DNA from: Pseudonocardia humida
GTDB taxonomy: Bacteria > Actinomycetota > Actinomycetes > Mycobacteriales > Pseudonocardiaceae
Assembly: GCF_023898865.1 (NCBI RefSeq)
Contig: NZ_JAGSOV010000025.1
Coordinates: forward strand, 1 to 64,000
Reading direction: 5' to 3'
Length of the DNA: 64,000 bases
Part shown: in pieces, positions 10,792 through 19,499 of the stretch
Numbering within the stretch: the first letter of the stretch is position 1
Layout of the letters: every line of letters starts with the position of its first letter
Position numbers and translations under genes: made by a program
Notes under the pieces: generated by a model
What the model saw: only the letters and a program-made list of their open reading frames with translations
What the model was told of the DNA's origin: nothing
The model's database searches: none

Positions 10792-11494
10792 CCGGGGGGT
10801 TGCGGGTCCGCCGCGCCATCACCACGACGGCGGCGGCGGTCAGCACCACGATGGCCGACAACCCGAGCGTCCAGTTCAGCGCGGACGGGGCGTTCGGGTC
10901 GTCGAACGCGGCGATGGCGTTGATGTCGCCGACGTCGCCCGGGGTGAACGTCCAGCTCACGGTGCCCGAGTCGGCCTCGCCGTTGGTCTCGGTCACCTCG
11001 CCCGGGAAGCTGATCTTGAGCTGGAAGTCGGCCTTGTCGACCGGGACCCTGGTCAGGTCGATCGAGCCGGTCACGATCACCCGGTTGCCCTGCCTGCGCA
11101 GCTCGAGGACGGTGCCGGTGCCGGCCTCGCCCACCACCCGGTTGAGCTGGCCGACCTGCTCGAAGGTCAGGTCGGAGAAGCGCAGCAGCGACCCGACGTA
11201 GCCGTCCTGGCGGTACTCGCTCACGTCGACGGCGTCGGCGAGCTCGGGCGGGACCGTGACCTTGGGCCCCTTGTCCTCCGGGTTCTGCTCCGGCGTGGCC
11301 AGCACGACCTCGCCGGCCACCGTGTCGTCGGGCTGCACGGCGAGCGCGGTGCGCACCCGGGCGCAGCCGCCGACGAGCAGGCCCAGCACGAGCACGGCGA
11401 GCAGCAGCGGCAGCGCCCGGCCGCGCGAGCGGCGGACGGGGCGGGGTCGAACGGTGGTCGTGGGCCGGCTCGGCGGTCGGGGCACGACCGTCAT
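10775..11494 (-). CDS. lppM: LppM-family lipoprotein
   Basis: A 239-residue exported protein: a basic N-terminus, a hydrophobic helix (about 27-43) ending in a lipobox LVGGC with acceptor Cys44, an extracytoplasmic domain of the LppM type, and a C-terminal membrane helix (about 206-228) followed by a short basic tail. In M. tuberculosis LppM (Rv2171) is an envelope lipoprotein next to metF. The ATG at 11494 overlaps the stop of the upstream acetyltransferase (ATGA), so the two genes form an operon with coupled translation, in the order found in mycobacteria. Confidence 0.85.
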   Translation of the reverse strand: MTVVPRPPSRPTTTVRPRPVRRSRGRALPLLLAVLVLGLLVGGCARVRTALAVQPDDTVAGEVVLATPEQNPEDKGPKVTVPPELADAVDVSEYRQDGYVGSLLRFSDLTFEQVGQLNRVVGEAGTGTVLELRRQGNRVIVTGSIDLTRVPVDKADFQLKISFPGEVTETNGEADSGTVSWTFTPGDVGDINAIAAFDDPNAPSALNWTLGLSAIVVLTAAAVVVMARRTRNPPVSPRR

Positions 11495-12072
11495 CGTGCC
11501 ACCGGCGGGTCGAGCGGCAGCGGGCGGCCGAGCACCGCGAAGGGGCGGGAGTCGCCGGTGAAGCGGTGGTCGCGCAGCACGTCGCGGAAGCCGGTCCGGC
11601 GGTAGAGCTGCCAGGCCTTGCCCGGCTGGTTGTCGCGGTACTCCGGCGTCGACAGCAGCACGGTGGACCGGTTGGTGCCGGCCAGCAGCGCCCGCAGCAG
11701 CCCCTCGCCGAGGCCGCGGCCCTGCGCGTCGGGGCGGACGTGCAGCTCGGTCAGCTCGAAGTAGTCGGTGAGCCAGCCGTCCGGGTCGCCGCCGGCGCCG
11801 AGCAGGCCCCGGCGCACCTCCTCGAACCACCACTGCCCGGGCGCGCCCGCGTAGCCGTAGGCGATGCCCTGCAGGTCGCCGCCTGCGCCGATCCAGCCGA
11901 CCGCCCGCCACCCCGGCCTGCGCATGTGGTCGAGCCACAGCGCGCGCCGCTGGCGGGCCGTGCTCGGGGGATAGCCCATGGCGCTGACGTACACCTGCAG
12001 GGCCTCGCTGAGCCGATCGGTGAGCTCGCCCGCCCCGAACTGGACGAGCTGGCGGGCGGGCGCGGCGGTCAC
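11491..12072 (-). CDS. GNAT-family N-acetyltransferase (Rv2170-like)
   Basis: A 193-residue acetyltransferase. The acetyl-CoA pyrophosphate loop is visible at 113-123 (RPDAQGRGLGE) after the strand FELTELHV, and a YRRTGF segment near the end is typical of the fold. Gene order beside lppM and metF matches Rv2170. The substrate cannot be read from sequence; a report of isocitrate dehydrogenase acetylation for the mycobacterial protein comes from my memory of the family and is not evidence here. The GTG start at 12072 reads MTAAPARQ. Confidence 0.82.
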   Translation of the reverse strand: MTAAPARQLVQFGAGELTDRLSEALQVYVSAMGYPPSTARQRRALWLDHMRRPGWRAVGWIGAGGDLQGIAYGYAGAPGQWWFEEVRRGLLGAGGDPDGWLTDYFELTELHVRPDAQGRGLGEGLLRALLAGTNRSTVLLSTPEYRDNQPGKAWQLYRRTGFRDVLRDHRFTGDSRPFAVLGRPLPLDPPVAR

Positions 12073-12258
12073 CGACCCATCTCACCACGTCCGGGAATGT
12101 CGGTGCGGTGCGGTGCACTCCGACTTGACGCGAGGGCCGGTACGGGCTGTACTGGTCGTGGTCGAACATCTGTTCGATCCCGTCGACCCGGTGGCTGGGG
12201 TGGGGGAAGCGCCCCACCACCGGGTGGGCGGGTGCGGTGGAGTCTTCAGGGAGCGCTC

Positions 12259-12573
12259 ATGAGCCCGTTCGGACGTCGGTTCGGACGCCAGCCGACGCCG
12301 ATCCAGGTCCGCTGGCAGGACGGCGAACCGATCGAGTTCGAGCGCCGCCCCATGCGCAAGGGCGCCCGCTACCTGGTCACGGACGTGCGCGAGCGGTGGA
12401 TCGAGGAGTCGCCGTGGCCGTTCCCGTCGCCGATGCCCGTCGGCGGCGACCGGCTGCGCTGCTGGCGGGTGATGGCCCGCTCGGCGACCGAGCCCGACGC
12501 CCCGGCCATCGAGATCGTGCTGCGCATGCGCGCGGGGCCCGGCGTGTGGGACCTCGTGCGGGTGGCCGACTGA
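12259..12573 (+). CDS. DUF6504 family protein
   Basis: A 104-residue soluble protein with conserved features of the actinobacterial DUF6504 family: IQVRWQDGEP near residue 14, RYLVTDVRERWIEESPWP near 37-54, and a C-terminal strand ending VWDLVRVAD. Function unknown. The ATG at 12259 has AGGGAG about 8 nt upstream. It precedes the HEPN-domain gene by 56 nt and is probably cotranscribed; the two commonly occur together in actinobacteria. Confidence 0.75.
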   Translation: MSPFGRRFGRQPTPIQVRWQDGEPIEFERRPMRKGARYLVTDVRERWIEESPWPFPSPMPVGGDRLRCWRVMARSATEPDAPAIEIVLRMRAGPGVWDLVRVAD

Positions 12574-12629
12574 CCACTCCCACCCGGCACTTCGACCGAC
12601 GACAGGACGACGAGAGGAGGCGGCTACCG

Positions 12630-13118
12630 ATGACCGCGATGATGAGCGAGTCCGCGATGACCTTCGACCTGCCGGACGGCCGGGGTCCCGGCCGGCGGGG
12701 CGCCCCCGGGGCGCGTCGCTTCACGGCCCCGGTCCCGCCCCCGGCGCCGACCCCGCGCGCGGCCCTGTCCCTGCTGCGCCAGGCGGCCGACGGCCTCGCC
12801 GAGGCCCACCGCACCGACGACCCCCTCCTGCGCTACCCGGCCGCCTACCTCGCCGCCCTCCGCGCCGGCGCGGCCGTGCTGGCCGTCCGGGCCCGCCCGG
12901 AGCCCAAGCGCCGGGGCAGCCGCAACGTCTGGCACCTGCTCGCCGAGGTCGCCCCGGAGTTCGCCGAATGGGCGGCGTTCTTCGCCTCCTGCTCGGACAC
13001 CAGGGCCGCCGCGGAGGCCGGGATCAGGCGCCTGGTGGGCCGCCGGGAGGCCGACGACCTGCTCCGGCAGGCCGAGCAGTTCGTGACGCTGGTGACCGGC
13101 TCCATCCCCCTCCGCTGA
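12630..13118 (+). CDS. SAV_6107-type HEPN domain protein
   Basis: A 162-residue protein with a disordered Pro/Gly-rich N-terminus (about 1-50) and a helical C-terminal domain (ALSLLRQAADGLAEAH onward) resembling the SAV_6107 family of HEPN proteins. The usual HEPN RNase signature Rx4-6H is not clearly present, so no nuclease activity is claimed. The ATG at 12630 is preceded by a strong AGGAGG. A perfect hairpin follows the stop and would end the transcript. Confidence 0.7.
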   Translation: MTAMMSESAMTFDLPDGRGPGRRGAPGARRFTAPVPPPAPTPRAALSLLRQAADGLAEAHRTDDPLLRYPAAYLAALRAGAAVLAVRARPEPKRRGSRNVWHLLAEVAPEFAEWAAFFASCSDTRAAAEAGIRRLVGRREADDLLRQAEQFVTLVTGSIPLR

Positions 13119-13139
13119 GGTCGGCACCGCGCACGAGGG

Positions 13140-13177
13140 CGGCTCTCGTTCCATGAGGTGGGGCGAGAGCCGCTTTC
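13140..13177 (+). terminator. hairpin terminator after the HEPN gene
   Basis: A perfect 10-bp stem (GCGGCTCTCG / CGAGAGCCGC) with a 15-nt loop, followed by TTT. It lies between converging transcription units (the HEPN gene and the ParA-type gene) and can act in either direction. Confidence 0.65.
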
Positions 13178-13258
13178 GTGGTCGCGGGGCGAGGCGGCGC
13201 TCCGGGCGGCGCCCGGGGAGAACCAGGGGTCCCGGCCGGGAGGTCCCGGCCGGGGGAG

Positions 13259-14116
13259 TCAGTTGGGTGCGGGCGGTGCGGTGGCGACGCGCGGGGTGCG
13301 GCGGGGGCGCTCGGAACGCAGCACCCGACCGAGCAGCAGGGTGAAGACGGTCGACGCCTCGCGGGCGCCGGGGGTGTCCCAGCGCTGGATGGGCATGCAG
13401 GCGCCCTGGGCCTGCTGGATGGCCGAGCGGTCGGGCAGGACCCCGGGCAGCACCAGTGGCCCGAAGAGCTCGCGCAGCTCGGCGATGCGGAAGTCGTGCT
13501 CGGCGTTGCGGGGGCGCACCCGGTTGATCAGCACCCCGAGCGGCTGCAGGTCGGGGTTGGAGCGCTGGCGCTCGGTCTGCACGGCGTCGAAGGCGCGCTG
13601 GACGCCGGAGACGGCGAACATCGTGGGGTCGGTCACCAGGACGGCCCGGTCGGCGGCGGCCAGTGCGCTGCGGGTCAGCTGGCCCAGCGAGGGCGGGCAG
13701 TCGACGACCACGAGGCGGTAGGGATCGGGAGCCTCGTCGTCGAGGCCGTCGACGCTGTCGGCGTCGAGGCGGTCGAGGCGCTGCAGCGCCCGGCGCAGCC
13801 TGCCCACCTGGGCAGGCCCGGGTTCGGGGTGGTTGTGCCGCTCGGCCTGCTCGGCGCCCACCATCACGTCGAGGCCCTCGCCCCACGCGCTCGGGGCGAT
13901 CGCGGCGCGCAGCACCGAAAGGCGGGGCTCGTCGAGGACGTCGGCGACGGTCGCGCTGGTCGGGCCGACGTCCAGGGCGATGGTGGCGTTCGCCTGCGGG
14001 TCGAGGTCGACGACCAGGGTGCGCAGACCGTGCTGCTGGGCGGCTCCGGCGAGGCCGAGCGCCACGGTGGTCTTGCCCACTCCGCCCTTCAAGCTCAACG
14101 AGGCGACGACCTGCAC
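13259..14116 (-). CDS. ParA/Soj-family ATPase (orphan)
   Basis: A 285-residue deviant-Walker ATPase. The P-loop KGGVGKTT is at 10-17 with the signature Lys10, DLDPQANAT at about 37-45 is the switch I region, and VVVDCPPS is Walker B. There is no ParB partner and no parS-like site nearby, so this is not the chromosomal parAB locus. It may position another cargo near the division genes. A helper role in cell division is inferred from context only. The GTG start at 14116 is preceded by TAGGTT at 7 nt, suggesting a leaderless message. Confidence 0.85.
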   Translation of the reverse strand: MQVVASLSLKGGVGKTTVALGLAGAAQQHGLRTLVVDLDPQANATIALDVGPTSATVADVLDEPRLSVLRAAIAPSAWGEGLDVMVGAEQAERHNHPEPGPAQVGRLRRALQRLDRLDADSVDGLDDEAPDPYRLVVVDCPPSLGQLTRSALAAADRAVLVTDPTMFAVSGVQRAFDAVQTERQRSNPDLQPLGVLINRVRPRNAEHDFRIAELRELFGPLVLPGVLPDRSAIQQAQGACMPIQRWDTPGAREASTVFTLLLGRVLRSERPRRTPRVATAPPAPN

Positions 14117-14123
14117 GGCGTGG

Positions 14124-14129
14124 AACCTA
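14124..14129 (-). promoter_or_regulatory. -10 element of a leaderless-type ParA promoter
   Basis: TAGGTT on the minus strand, 7 nt before the GTG at 14116. It nearly touches the opposite-strand -10 for the divergent methyltransferase (14148-14153), leaving 18 nt between the two. Confidence 0.4.
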
Positions 14130-14147
14130 CCCGGTCGGGGTGAGCAC

Positions 14148-14153
14148 TACTGT
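14148..14153 (+). promoter_or_regulatory. -10 element of a leaderless-type methyltransferase promoter
   Basis: TACTGT followed by 6 nt and the GTG start at 14160. No Shine-Dalgarno sequence is seen. Confidence 0.4.
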
Positions 14154-14159
14154 GCTGCC

Positions 14160-14954
14160 GTGGAGTTGGGGTCAGCGGTGGACGACACCGGGAACGGCGT
14201 GCGGCGCCCGGCCGATGCGGGGGAGCCCGCGGGCGGTGGGCCCGTGCACCGGGCCCTGCTGGCGGAGGTCGACGCCTTGCGCGCCCGCCACCACGGCCGC
14301 GCCCCCCGGGTGCTGGACGTGGGCGGCGGCAGCGGGGCGTGGGCGGTGCCGCTGGCCCGGCTGGGCTGCGCGGTGACGGTGGTCGACAACAGCCCCAACG
14401 CGCTGGCCGCGTTGCACCGGCGGGCCCGGGAGGCCGGGGTCGACGGGTTGGTCGACGCGGTGCAGGGCGACGTCGACGCGCTCGCCGACGTCGCCCCGGT
14501 CGGCGGGGCCGACCTGGTCCTCGGCCACGGCCTGCTGGAGGTCGTCGACGACGCCGGGGCCGCGGTGGACGCACTGGCCCGGGCCGCGGCGCCGGGGTCG
14601 GCCGTGTCGGTGCTCGTCGCCGGGCGCTACGCGGCCGTGCTCGCCCGGACCCTGAGCGGCCGCCTCGCCGAGGCCAGGGCGCTGCTGACCGACCCGCACG
14701 GCCGCTTCGGGCCCGACGACGCCCTGCGCCGCCGCCTCGACGCCACCGGCCTGCGGGCGCTGCTGGAGGGCGGCGGGCTGCGGGTGGAGCTGCTGCAGGG
14801 CGACGGCGTGCTGGACGCGTGGGTGCCCGGCTCGGTGCGCGACGGCGGCCCGGCCGCCGCGCGGTCGGTCGCGGAGCTGGAGGCCCTCGCCGCGGCGGCG
14901 GCCCCGCTGCGGGAGGTCGCCGCCCGGCTGCACGCGCTGGCGCGTCTGCCCTGA
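14160..14954 (+). CDS. class I SAM-dependent methyltransferase
   Basis: A 264-residue protein with motif I VLDVGGGSGAWA (51-62), an acidic residue at the end of strand 2 (VTVVDNSPN) and motif IV-like GADLVLGHGLLEVVDD. The substrate is not evident. Some relatives are annotated as SmtA-like. It is divergent from the ParA-type gene with only 43 nt between the starts, so the pair probably shares control. The C-terminus is Ala/Leu/Arg-rich and helical. Confidence 0.8.
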   Translation: MELGSAVDDTGNGVRRPADAGEPAGGGPVHRALLAEVDALRARHHGRAPRVLDVGGGSGAWAVPLARLGCAVTVVDNSPNALAALHRRAREAGVDGLVDAVQGDVDALADVAPVGGADLVLGHGLLEVVDDAGAAVDALARAAAPGSAVSVLVAGRYAAVLARTLSGRLAEARALLTDPHGRFGPDDALRRRLDATGLRALLEGGGLRVELLQGDGVLDAWVPGSVRDGGPAAARSVAELEALAAAAAPLREVAARLHALARLP

Positions 14955-15259
14955 CCCTGTCACCCGTCCGGTCGGCGGAAACTCGCCAGGCCCGAAAATC
15001 CGGACAAACAGGGCGAACAGCCTGCCCGCTCACCCGTGCGGGCCGTCCCGAACGGCGCCGCGCGACCCGATCGGCGGAGTCGAACGGGGGTCCGGACGTC
15101 GGGTGTGCCACTCGATGCGGCCGCTCGACGAGTCCGGGTGGTCGCGGCGGCCTCGGACTCGTATCCTCCTGGGTAGACGCCCACCCCAGGGCGCTCGTCG
15201 CGTCGCTCCGGCACCATGGAAGATGACCCGACAGGATGACCAGTGCCGGAGGTGAAGCC
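14955..15259 (+). other. intergenic region before the DUF3040 gene
   Basis: About 305 nt without a supported gene. A -10-like TATCCT at 15162-15167 could start a transcript for DUF3040 with a leader of roughly 90 nt. GGAGGTG at 15249-15255 is the ribosome binding site that decides the DUF3040 start. Confidence 0.35.
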
Positions 15260-15646
15260 GTGCCCCTCTCCGAGCACGAGCAGCGGCTGCTCGACCAGAT
15301 CGAGCGCGCTCTCTACGCCGAGGACCCCAAGTTCGTGTCCACCGTTCGCGGTGGACGTCTGCGCAAGCCCACCCGCAGGCGCCGCCTGCAAGGGGTTGCG
15401 CTGTTCCTCCTCGGGCTGGTGCTGCTCGTCGTCGGCCTCGCCGTCCGACAGCTCTACTTGGCCGAGGTCTTCCCCGTGGTGAGCATCCTCGGGTTCCTGG
15501 TGATGCTGGGCGGCGCGTGGCTCGCCGTCAGCTCGTCGGGTTCCGGTGGTGCCCCCAGCCCCCAGGCCAAGAGCGCCGAACCCGACCGCAACGGGTTCAC
15601 CGGCCGGATGGAAGAGCGCTTCCGCCGCCGGTTCGAGCAGGAGTAG
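15260..15646 (+). CDS. DUF3040 membrane protein (Rv2169c-like)
   Basis: A 128-residue protein beginning MPLSEHEQRLLDQIE, the DUF3040 signature, followed by a cytosolic helix and two membrane helices (about 47-64 and 70-90), then a charged C-terminal tail. GTG at 15260 is chosen over in-frame starts upstream because it gives the conserved N-terminus and follows GGAGGTG by 4 nt. Function unknown. In mycobacteria a similar gene lies near mraZ. Confidence 0.83.
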   Translation: MPLSEHEQRLLDQIERALYAEDPKFVSTVRGGRLRKPTRRRRLQGVALFLLGLVLLVVGLAVRQLYLAEVFPVVSILGFLVMLGGAWLAVSSSGSGGAPSPQAKSAEPDRNGFTGRMEERFRRRFEQE

Positions 15647-15784
15647 GTGGCAGGCGGGTAGGAGCGGGTCGGGGTCGTCCCGGTCCGCTGGGACCACCGG
15701 CCCCATCCGATCCATGAGCGCGGTGCGCGCCTGTGGGCGCGACGCCGCGCAGGCACGTCCCGATCGATCGCCTGATCCAGGTCC

Positions 15785-15814
15785 GATGCCGTCCGCACCC
15801 GTGCGGGCGGCATC
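15785..15814. terminator. bidirectional hairpin between converging genes
   Basis: GATGCCGTCCGCA and TGCGGGCGGCATC form a 13-bp stem with one G-T wobble and a CCCG loop. It lies between the ends of the DUF3040 gene and the transglutaminase gene. No clear T-run follows. Confidence 0.55.
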
Positions 15815-15854
15815 GTCGTGTCGGCGTCCGGACGGTCGGCGTGTCCGGCGCGGG

Positions 15855-18164
15855 TCAGCGCCCGGGTGCGCTGCCGACCGGCTCGGCGGGCTCGGCGGTG
15901 GCCGCCCGCGACAGCGCGCCGCGCCGCACCACCGAGTGCGGCAGCAGCCGCTGGCGCAGCGTCAGCCCCGACCCGGCGGCGATGCCCGCGGCCACCGCCC
16001 GCACGGCCCCGTCCAGGGCGCCCGGCGCCGGGTGGTCGCCGCCGTACCAGCTCGCCTCCACCGCCGTCACGATCGCCCGCAGCGCCTGCTGGGCGCCCTC
16101 GTCGAGGCGGTGCTCGCGGACCAGCCGCCGGGCCGCGCCGCGGACGGTGTCGGTGTCGGGGATCGGGACGTGCCGGTCGAGCGACTCGGCCAGCAGCTCG
16201 CTCCACGCCGCCGCGGCCGCGCCGGGACCGCCGGCACGCACCGCGGCCATCCGCGTGCGCCGGTGCAGGACCCGCAGCCCGGCCGGGGCCCCGACGACGG
16301 CGACGACCAGCAGCGCCACGGCGAACGGCCACAGCGGCAGCCCGCCGTTCTCGTCCTCGAGCGCCGTCGGCGGCGGGGTCGCGGGTGCGGCCTGCTCCTC
16401 GAGCTCCTGCTGCGGCGACGCCTGCGGGTCGATGTCGTCCTCGGGGGACAGCTCGTCGGGGAGGTCGGAGGCCTCCTCGCCGGCTGCCTGGCCCTGGGCC
16501 TGCTCGACGTAGGGAGGGGTGATGGCGCGCCCGTCGGTGAGCGGCGTCGGGTCGAAGGTGGTCCAGCCGATGCCGGGGAACCACGCCTCGACCCAGGCGT
16601 GCGCGTCCTTGGTGGTGATCGAGCGGTAGTCGGCGATCTCGGTGCCGCCGGTGAACCCGACGGCCACCCGCGAGGGCACGCCGACGGTGCGCAGCATCGT
16701 GGCCATCGCCGAGGCGAACTGCTCGCAGTAGCCGGTGCGCCCGATGGTCAGGAACTCCACCAGCGCGTCGTCGCCGTTGCCCGGCGCGGTCTGCAGGCTG
16801 TAGCGGAACGGGCTGGCCGGTCCGGCGAAGAAGTCCTGCAGCGCGATGGCCTTGTCGAAGCCGCCGGCGGAGGCCGAGGTGGCCTGCGCGGCGATCGCGG
16901 CCACGCGGTCGTCGACGTTGGTGGTGTCGAGGTACTCCGGGCCCACGCCGTCCACGCCCCGGGCGGCCCGCAGGTCGTCGGCGGTGGGCGCGGGCAGCAG
17001 CGCGCGCTGCTGCCAGCCCTCCTCCGCGCGCGGTCGGATCGTGTAGCCGGTGCCGGCGCTGGAGTCGTACTGCCACTGGTCCTCGGGCAGGCCGGCCACC
17101 TCGAGGGGTTCGCCGTAGAGGGGCAGCCAGTAGTCCCGGAACGCCACGTTCTCGATGTCGATGTCGGCCTGGTCGCCCGGAGCGAGGGACTCGCCGGGCA
17201 GCGCGCCCGGCAGCCGGGCGCCCGGCGCGGGCGGGCTGGCCTGCCAGCCGATGCCGGGCACGTACTCGCGCAGGGTCAGCGCCCGCAGGTAGACCGGCCG
17301 GTCGAGGCCGCGCACCCGGAACAGCTCGACCGGCGCGCTCTGGTCGAGCTGGCCGCGCAGCGCGGTGAACGGGCTCAGCCCGATCGAGTTGGTCGAGTCG
17401 CCGCCGGCGCCGTTGCCCTCGAAGCGGCCCGCCGTGCCGACGAACCCGGCGCCCGCTCCGACGGCCAGCGCGGCCAGCACCGCCACGCCCACGACGATGC
17501 CGCCGGTCCCGGTCCGCCGCCGCCCCGCGGCGGCCCCGGTGACCAGCAGCAGCCCGAAGCCCGCCGTCGCGGCCACCATCGCCCACCAGGGCAGCAGGTC
17601 GTCGGCCAGCGCGGCGGGCACCGCGAACACGGCCAGCAGCGGGACCCCGGCGGCCGCGGGCGCGGACGTGCTGACCGCCGCGGCGTACACGCCGATGGCC
17701 AGCAGCCCGAACGCCCCGGTGACCAGGAAGCGGATCTCCGGGGTGGGCATCACCGGGGCGGTGCTGGTGTCGATCTGCTCGCCGGCGCGCTGCAGCAGCG
17801 CGCCGAACTCGCCGAGCGCGGCCGGCCCGGGCAGGAACCCCAGCAGGCCGCCCTCGGTGAACAGCACGGTCAGCAGGGCCAGGACGGTCAGCAGCTGGCC
17901 GACCACCACGGCCGCGGTGCCCAGGCGGTGCAGCAGCAGCCCGACCACGACCACCGGGATGATGGCCACGGCCGCCTGCACCGGCCACACCGAGCCCTGC
18001 ACGATCGCGGTCACCGGGGCGCCGGCCAGCAGCACGGCCAGGCCGGCGGCGCTCGCGGTGTCCCACGGCAACGGCGGCCGGGTGGGGGTGGGCGGGCGGG
18101 TCGGTCGACGCCCGGTCGGGGCGGGCCCGGCCGGGCCCGCGTTCCGCTCGACGGTCGTGGTCAC
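15855..18164 (-). CDS. TgpA-like transmembrane transglutaminase (DUF3488/DUF4129)
   Basis: A 769-residue membrane protein. The N-terminal 200 residues hold about six membrane helices (DUF3488), followed by a large extracytoplasmic region with the transglutaminase core: Cys480 in GYCEQFA, His522 in DAHAWVEAWFPG and Asp538 in FDPTP. A Glu/Pro/Ala-rich linker, one more membrane helix (about 616-636) and a helical cytosolic DUF4129 region follow. With the MoxR and DUF58 genes upstream it forms a conserved three-gene set whose target is unknown, possibly an envelope protein or peptide. GTG start at 18164 overlaps the stop of a 21-codon open frame. Confidence 0.88.
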   Translation of the reverse strand: MTTTVERNAGPAGPAPTGRRPTRPPTPTRPPLPWDTASAAGLAVLLAGAPVTAIVQGSVWPVQAAVAIIPVVVVGLLLHRLGTAAVVVGQLLTVLALLTVLFTEGGLLGFLPGPAALGEFGALLQRAGEQIDTSTAPVMPTPEIRFLVTGAFGLLAIGVYAAAVSTSAPAAAGVPLLAVFAVPAALADDLLPWWAMVAATAGFGLLLVTGAAAGRRRTGTGGIVVGVAVLAALAVGAGAGFVGTAGRFEGNGAGGDSTNSIGLSPFTALRGQLDQSAPVELFRVRGLDRPVYLRALTLREYVPGIGWQASPPAPGARLPGALPGESLAPGDQADIDIENVAFRDYWLPLYGEPLEVAGLPEDQWQYDSSAGTGYTIRPRAEEGWQQRALLPAPTADDLRAARGVDGVGPEYLDTTNVDDRVAAIAAQATSASAGGFDKAIALQDFFAGPASPFRYSLQTAPGNGDDALVEFLTIGRTGYCEQFASAMATMLRTVGVPSRVAVGFTGGTEIADYRSITTKDAHAWVEAWFPGIGWTTFDPTPLTDGRAITPPYVEQAQGQAAGEEASDLPDELSPEDDIDPQASPQQELEEQAAPATPPPTALEDENGGLPLWPFAVALLVVAVVGAPAGLRVLHRRTRMAAVRAGGPGAAAAAWSELLAESLDRHVPIPDTDTVRGAARRLVREHRLDEGAQQALRAIVTAVEASWYGGDHPAPGALDGAVRAVAAGIAAGSGLTLRQRLLPHSVVRRGALSRAATAEPAEPVGSAPGR

Positions 18165-18226
18165 CGGGCTCCTCCGTCCGTCGGCGGTCGGTCGGTCGCC
18201 CGCGGGACCGCGGGGCGGGCGGTCAT
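18161..18226 (-). other. possible 21-codon relay mini-cistron between DUF58 and transglutaminase genes
   Basis: An ATG at 18226 overlaps the DUF58 stop (ATGA), opens 21 codons (peptide beginning MTARPAVPRATDRP) and stops in the TGA that overlaps the downstream GTG (GTGA). The architecture equals the MSELASES mini-cistrons but the sequence is unrelated, so it may be chance in stop-poor DNA. Confidence 0.3.
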
Positions 18227-19482
18227 CGGACCTGCACCCGCGCGGCCGCGGCGGCGACGAGCTCGTCCCAGGCGCGGACGGGTGAGGTGGACGCGGTCGC
18301 GACGACGACGCCCCAGCCGGCCCCGCGCAGCGCGGCCGCGGTGGCCTGCGCGCCGGGTCCGCTGCCGGCCTTGCCCGCGGCGTCCCAGGTGGCCGTGTCG
18401 AGCAGGACGGCGTAGCCGCCGCCGGGCCTGCGGGCCTGCAGCGACTCCAGCTGGCCCGGCCCCAGCTCGCCGAGCACGGCCAGCACGTCGGCGTTGGCGG
18501 AGAGCTCGGGGCCGCCCAGGTCGGCGCGGGCGGACGAGCGCAGCTGGGCGAGCACGTCGAGCATCGCCTCGGTGCCGTGGGACGCGCCGGGCGCGGCCAG
18601 CTCGGTGCCGTCCTCGGCGACCATCGTGATCGGCTCGCCGCGCGCCACCAGGTGGGCGTAGATGCTCGCGGCCATGCTGATGCCGTACTCCAGGCTGGAG
18701 CCCGCGCCCCGGCCGCGGTGGGCGGAGTCGCGGCGGTCGAGCAGCAGGGTCGTGCCACCGCGCCACGGCCGCTCCTCCAGGCGCACCATCAGCTCGTCGT
18801 AGCGGGCGGTGCTGCGCCAGTGCACCCGGCGCAGCTCGTCGCCCACCCGGTAGGGGCGCACGAGCACGTCCGACGAGCCCTGGCCCTGGTGGGCGAGCGC
18901 GGCGCCGGGCGTGCCCTCGCCCGCGCCGAGCGCCGGGGGCACCCCGACGAGCCCGACCACCCGCGGCACCACCAGCAGCGTGGTGGCCGGGGCCAGCGTC
19001 TGCTCGAACTGGGCCAGGCCCAGCGGGTCGGTGCTGCTCGCGGTGAGCGGCCCGATGCGGTGCGCGCCGCGCAGCGCGGGGCGCAGTCGGTAGGTGATGG
19101 CGGCCGAGCGCCCGGCGGTGCCCGCGCTGCGCCCGAGGCTGTGCACGGTGAACCGGGGCGGCGTGTCGGCCTGCGGGCCCGCGGCGTCGGGCACCGCGTC
19201 GGTCAGCCGCAGCGTGCTGAGCAGGCGCCCCCCGCGCAGCAGCAGGTCGACCCGCAGGCCGCCGCCGACGGCGAGCCGGGCCGGGCGCAGGGTGCGCTCG
19301 GCGGCCACCGAGCGCCGGGTGCGCCGGGCCACCAGCAGGGCCAGCAGCGGCAGCAGCGCCACGAAGGCGCCGATGCGCAGCAGGTCGCGTTCGTCGAGCA
19401 GGACGGCGCAGCCGGCCGTGGCCAGCCCGCCGGCCAGCATGCAGCGGCCCCGGGTGGTGAGTCCCGACAGCCGCCCGCCCAC
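18223..19482 (-). CDS. DUF58 domain-containing protein
   Basis: A 419-residue protein with two N-terminal membrane helices (about 15-30 and 36-53) and a large domain containing the DUF58 signature GDELRRVHWRSTAR at 214-227, followed by a von Willebrand A-like region. DUF58 proteins accompany MoxR ATPases and are thought to be their partners. The GTG at 19482, 17 nt after the moxR stop, is the likely start; earlier in-frame codons lie inside moxR. Confidence 0.87.
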   Translation of the reverse strand: MGGRLSGLTTRGRCMLAGGLATAGCAVLLDERDLLRIGAFVALLPLLALLVARRTRRSVAAERTLRPARLAVGGGLRVDLLLRGGRLLSTLRLTDAVPDAAGPQADTPPRFTVHSLGRSAGTAGRSAAITYRLRPALRGAHRIGPLTASSTDPLGLAQFEQTLAPATTLLVVPRVVGLVGVPPALGAGEGTPGAALAHQGQGSSDVLVRPYRVGDELRRVHWRSTARYDELMVRLEERPWRGGTTLLLDRRDSAHRGRGAGSSLEYGISMAASIYAHLVARGEPITMVAEDGTELAAPGASHGTEAMLDVLAQLRSSARADLGGPELSANADVLAVLGELGPGQLESLQARRPGGGYAVLLDTATWDAAGKAGSGPGAQATAAALRGAGWGVVVATASTSPVRAWDELVAAAAARVQVR

Positions 19483-19499
19483 GTCCGCGCCCCGCGGGC

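Noticed and set aside
10775..12220. Extended frame joining lppM to sequence upstream
   Set aside because: The upstream part is the GNAT gene out of frame. The lipoprotein signal begins at 11494.
13259..14116. Chromosomal parAB partition locus
   Set aside because: No parB gene and no parS-like 16-mer palindrome nearby; the ATPase is treated as an orphan.
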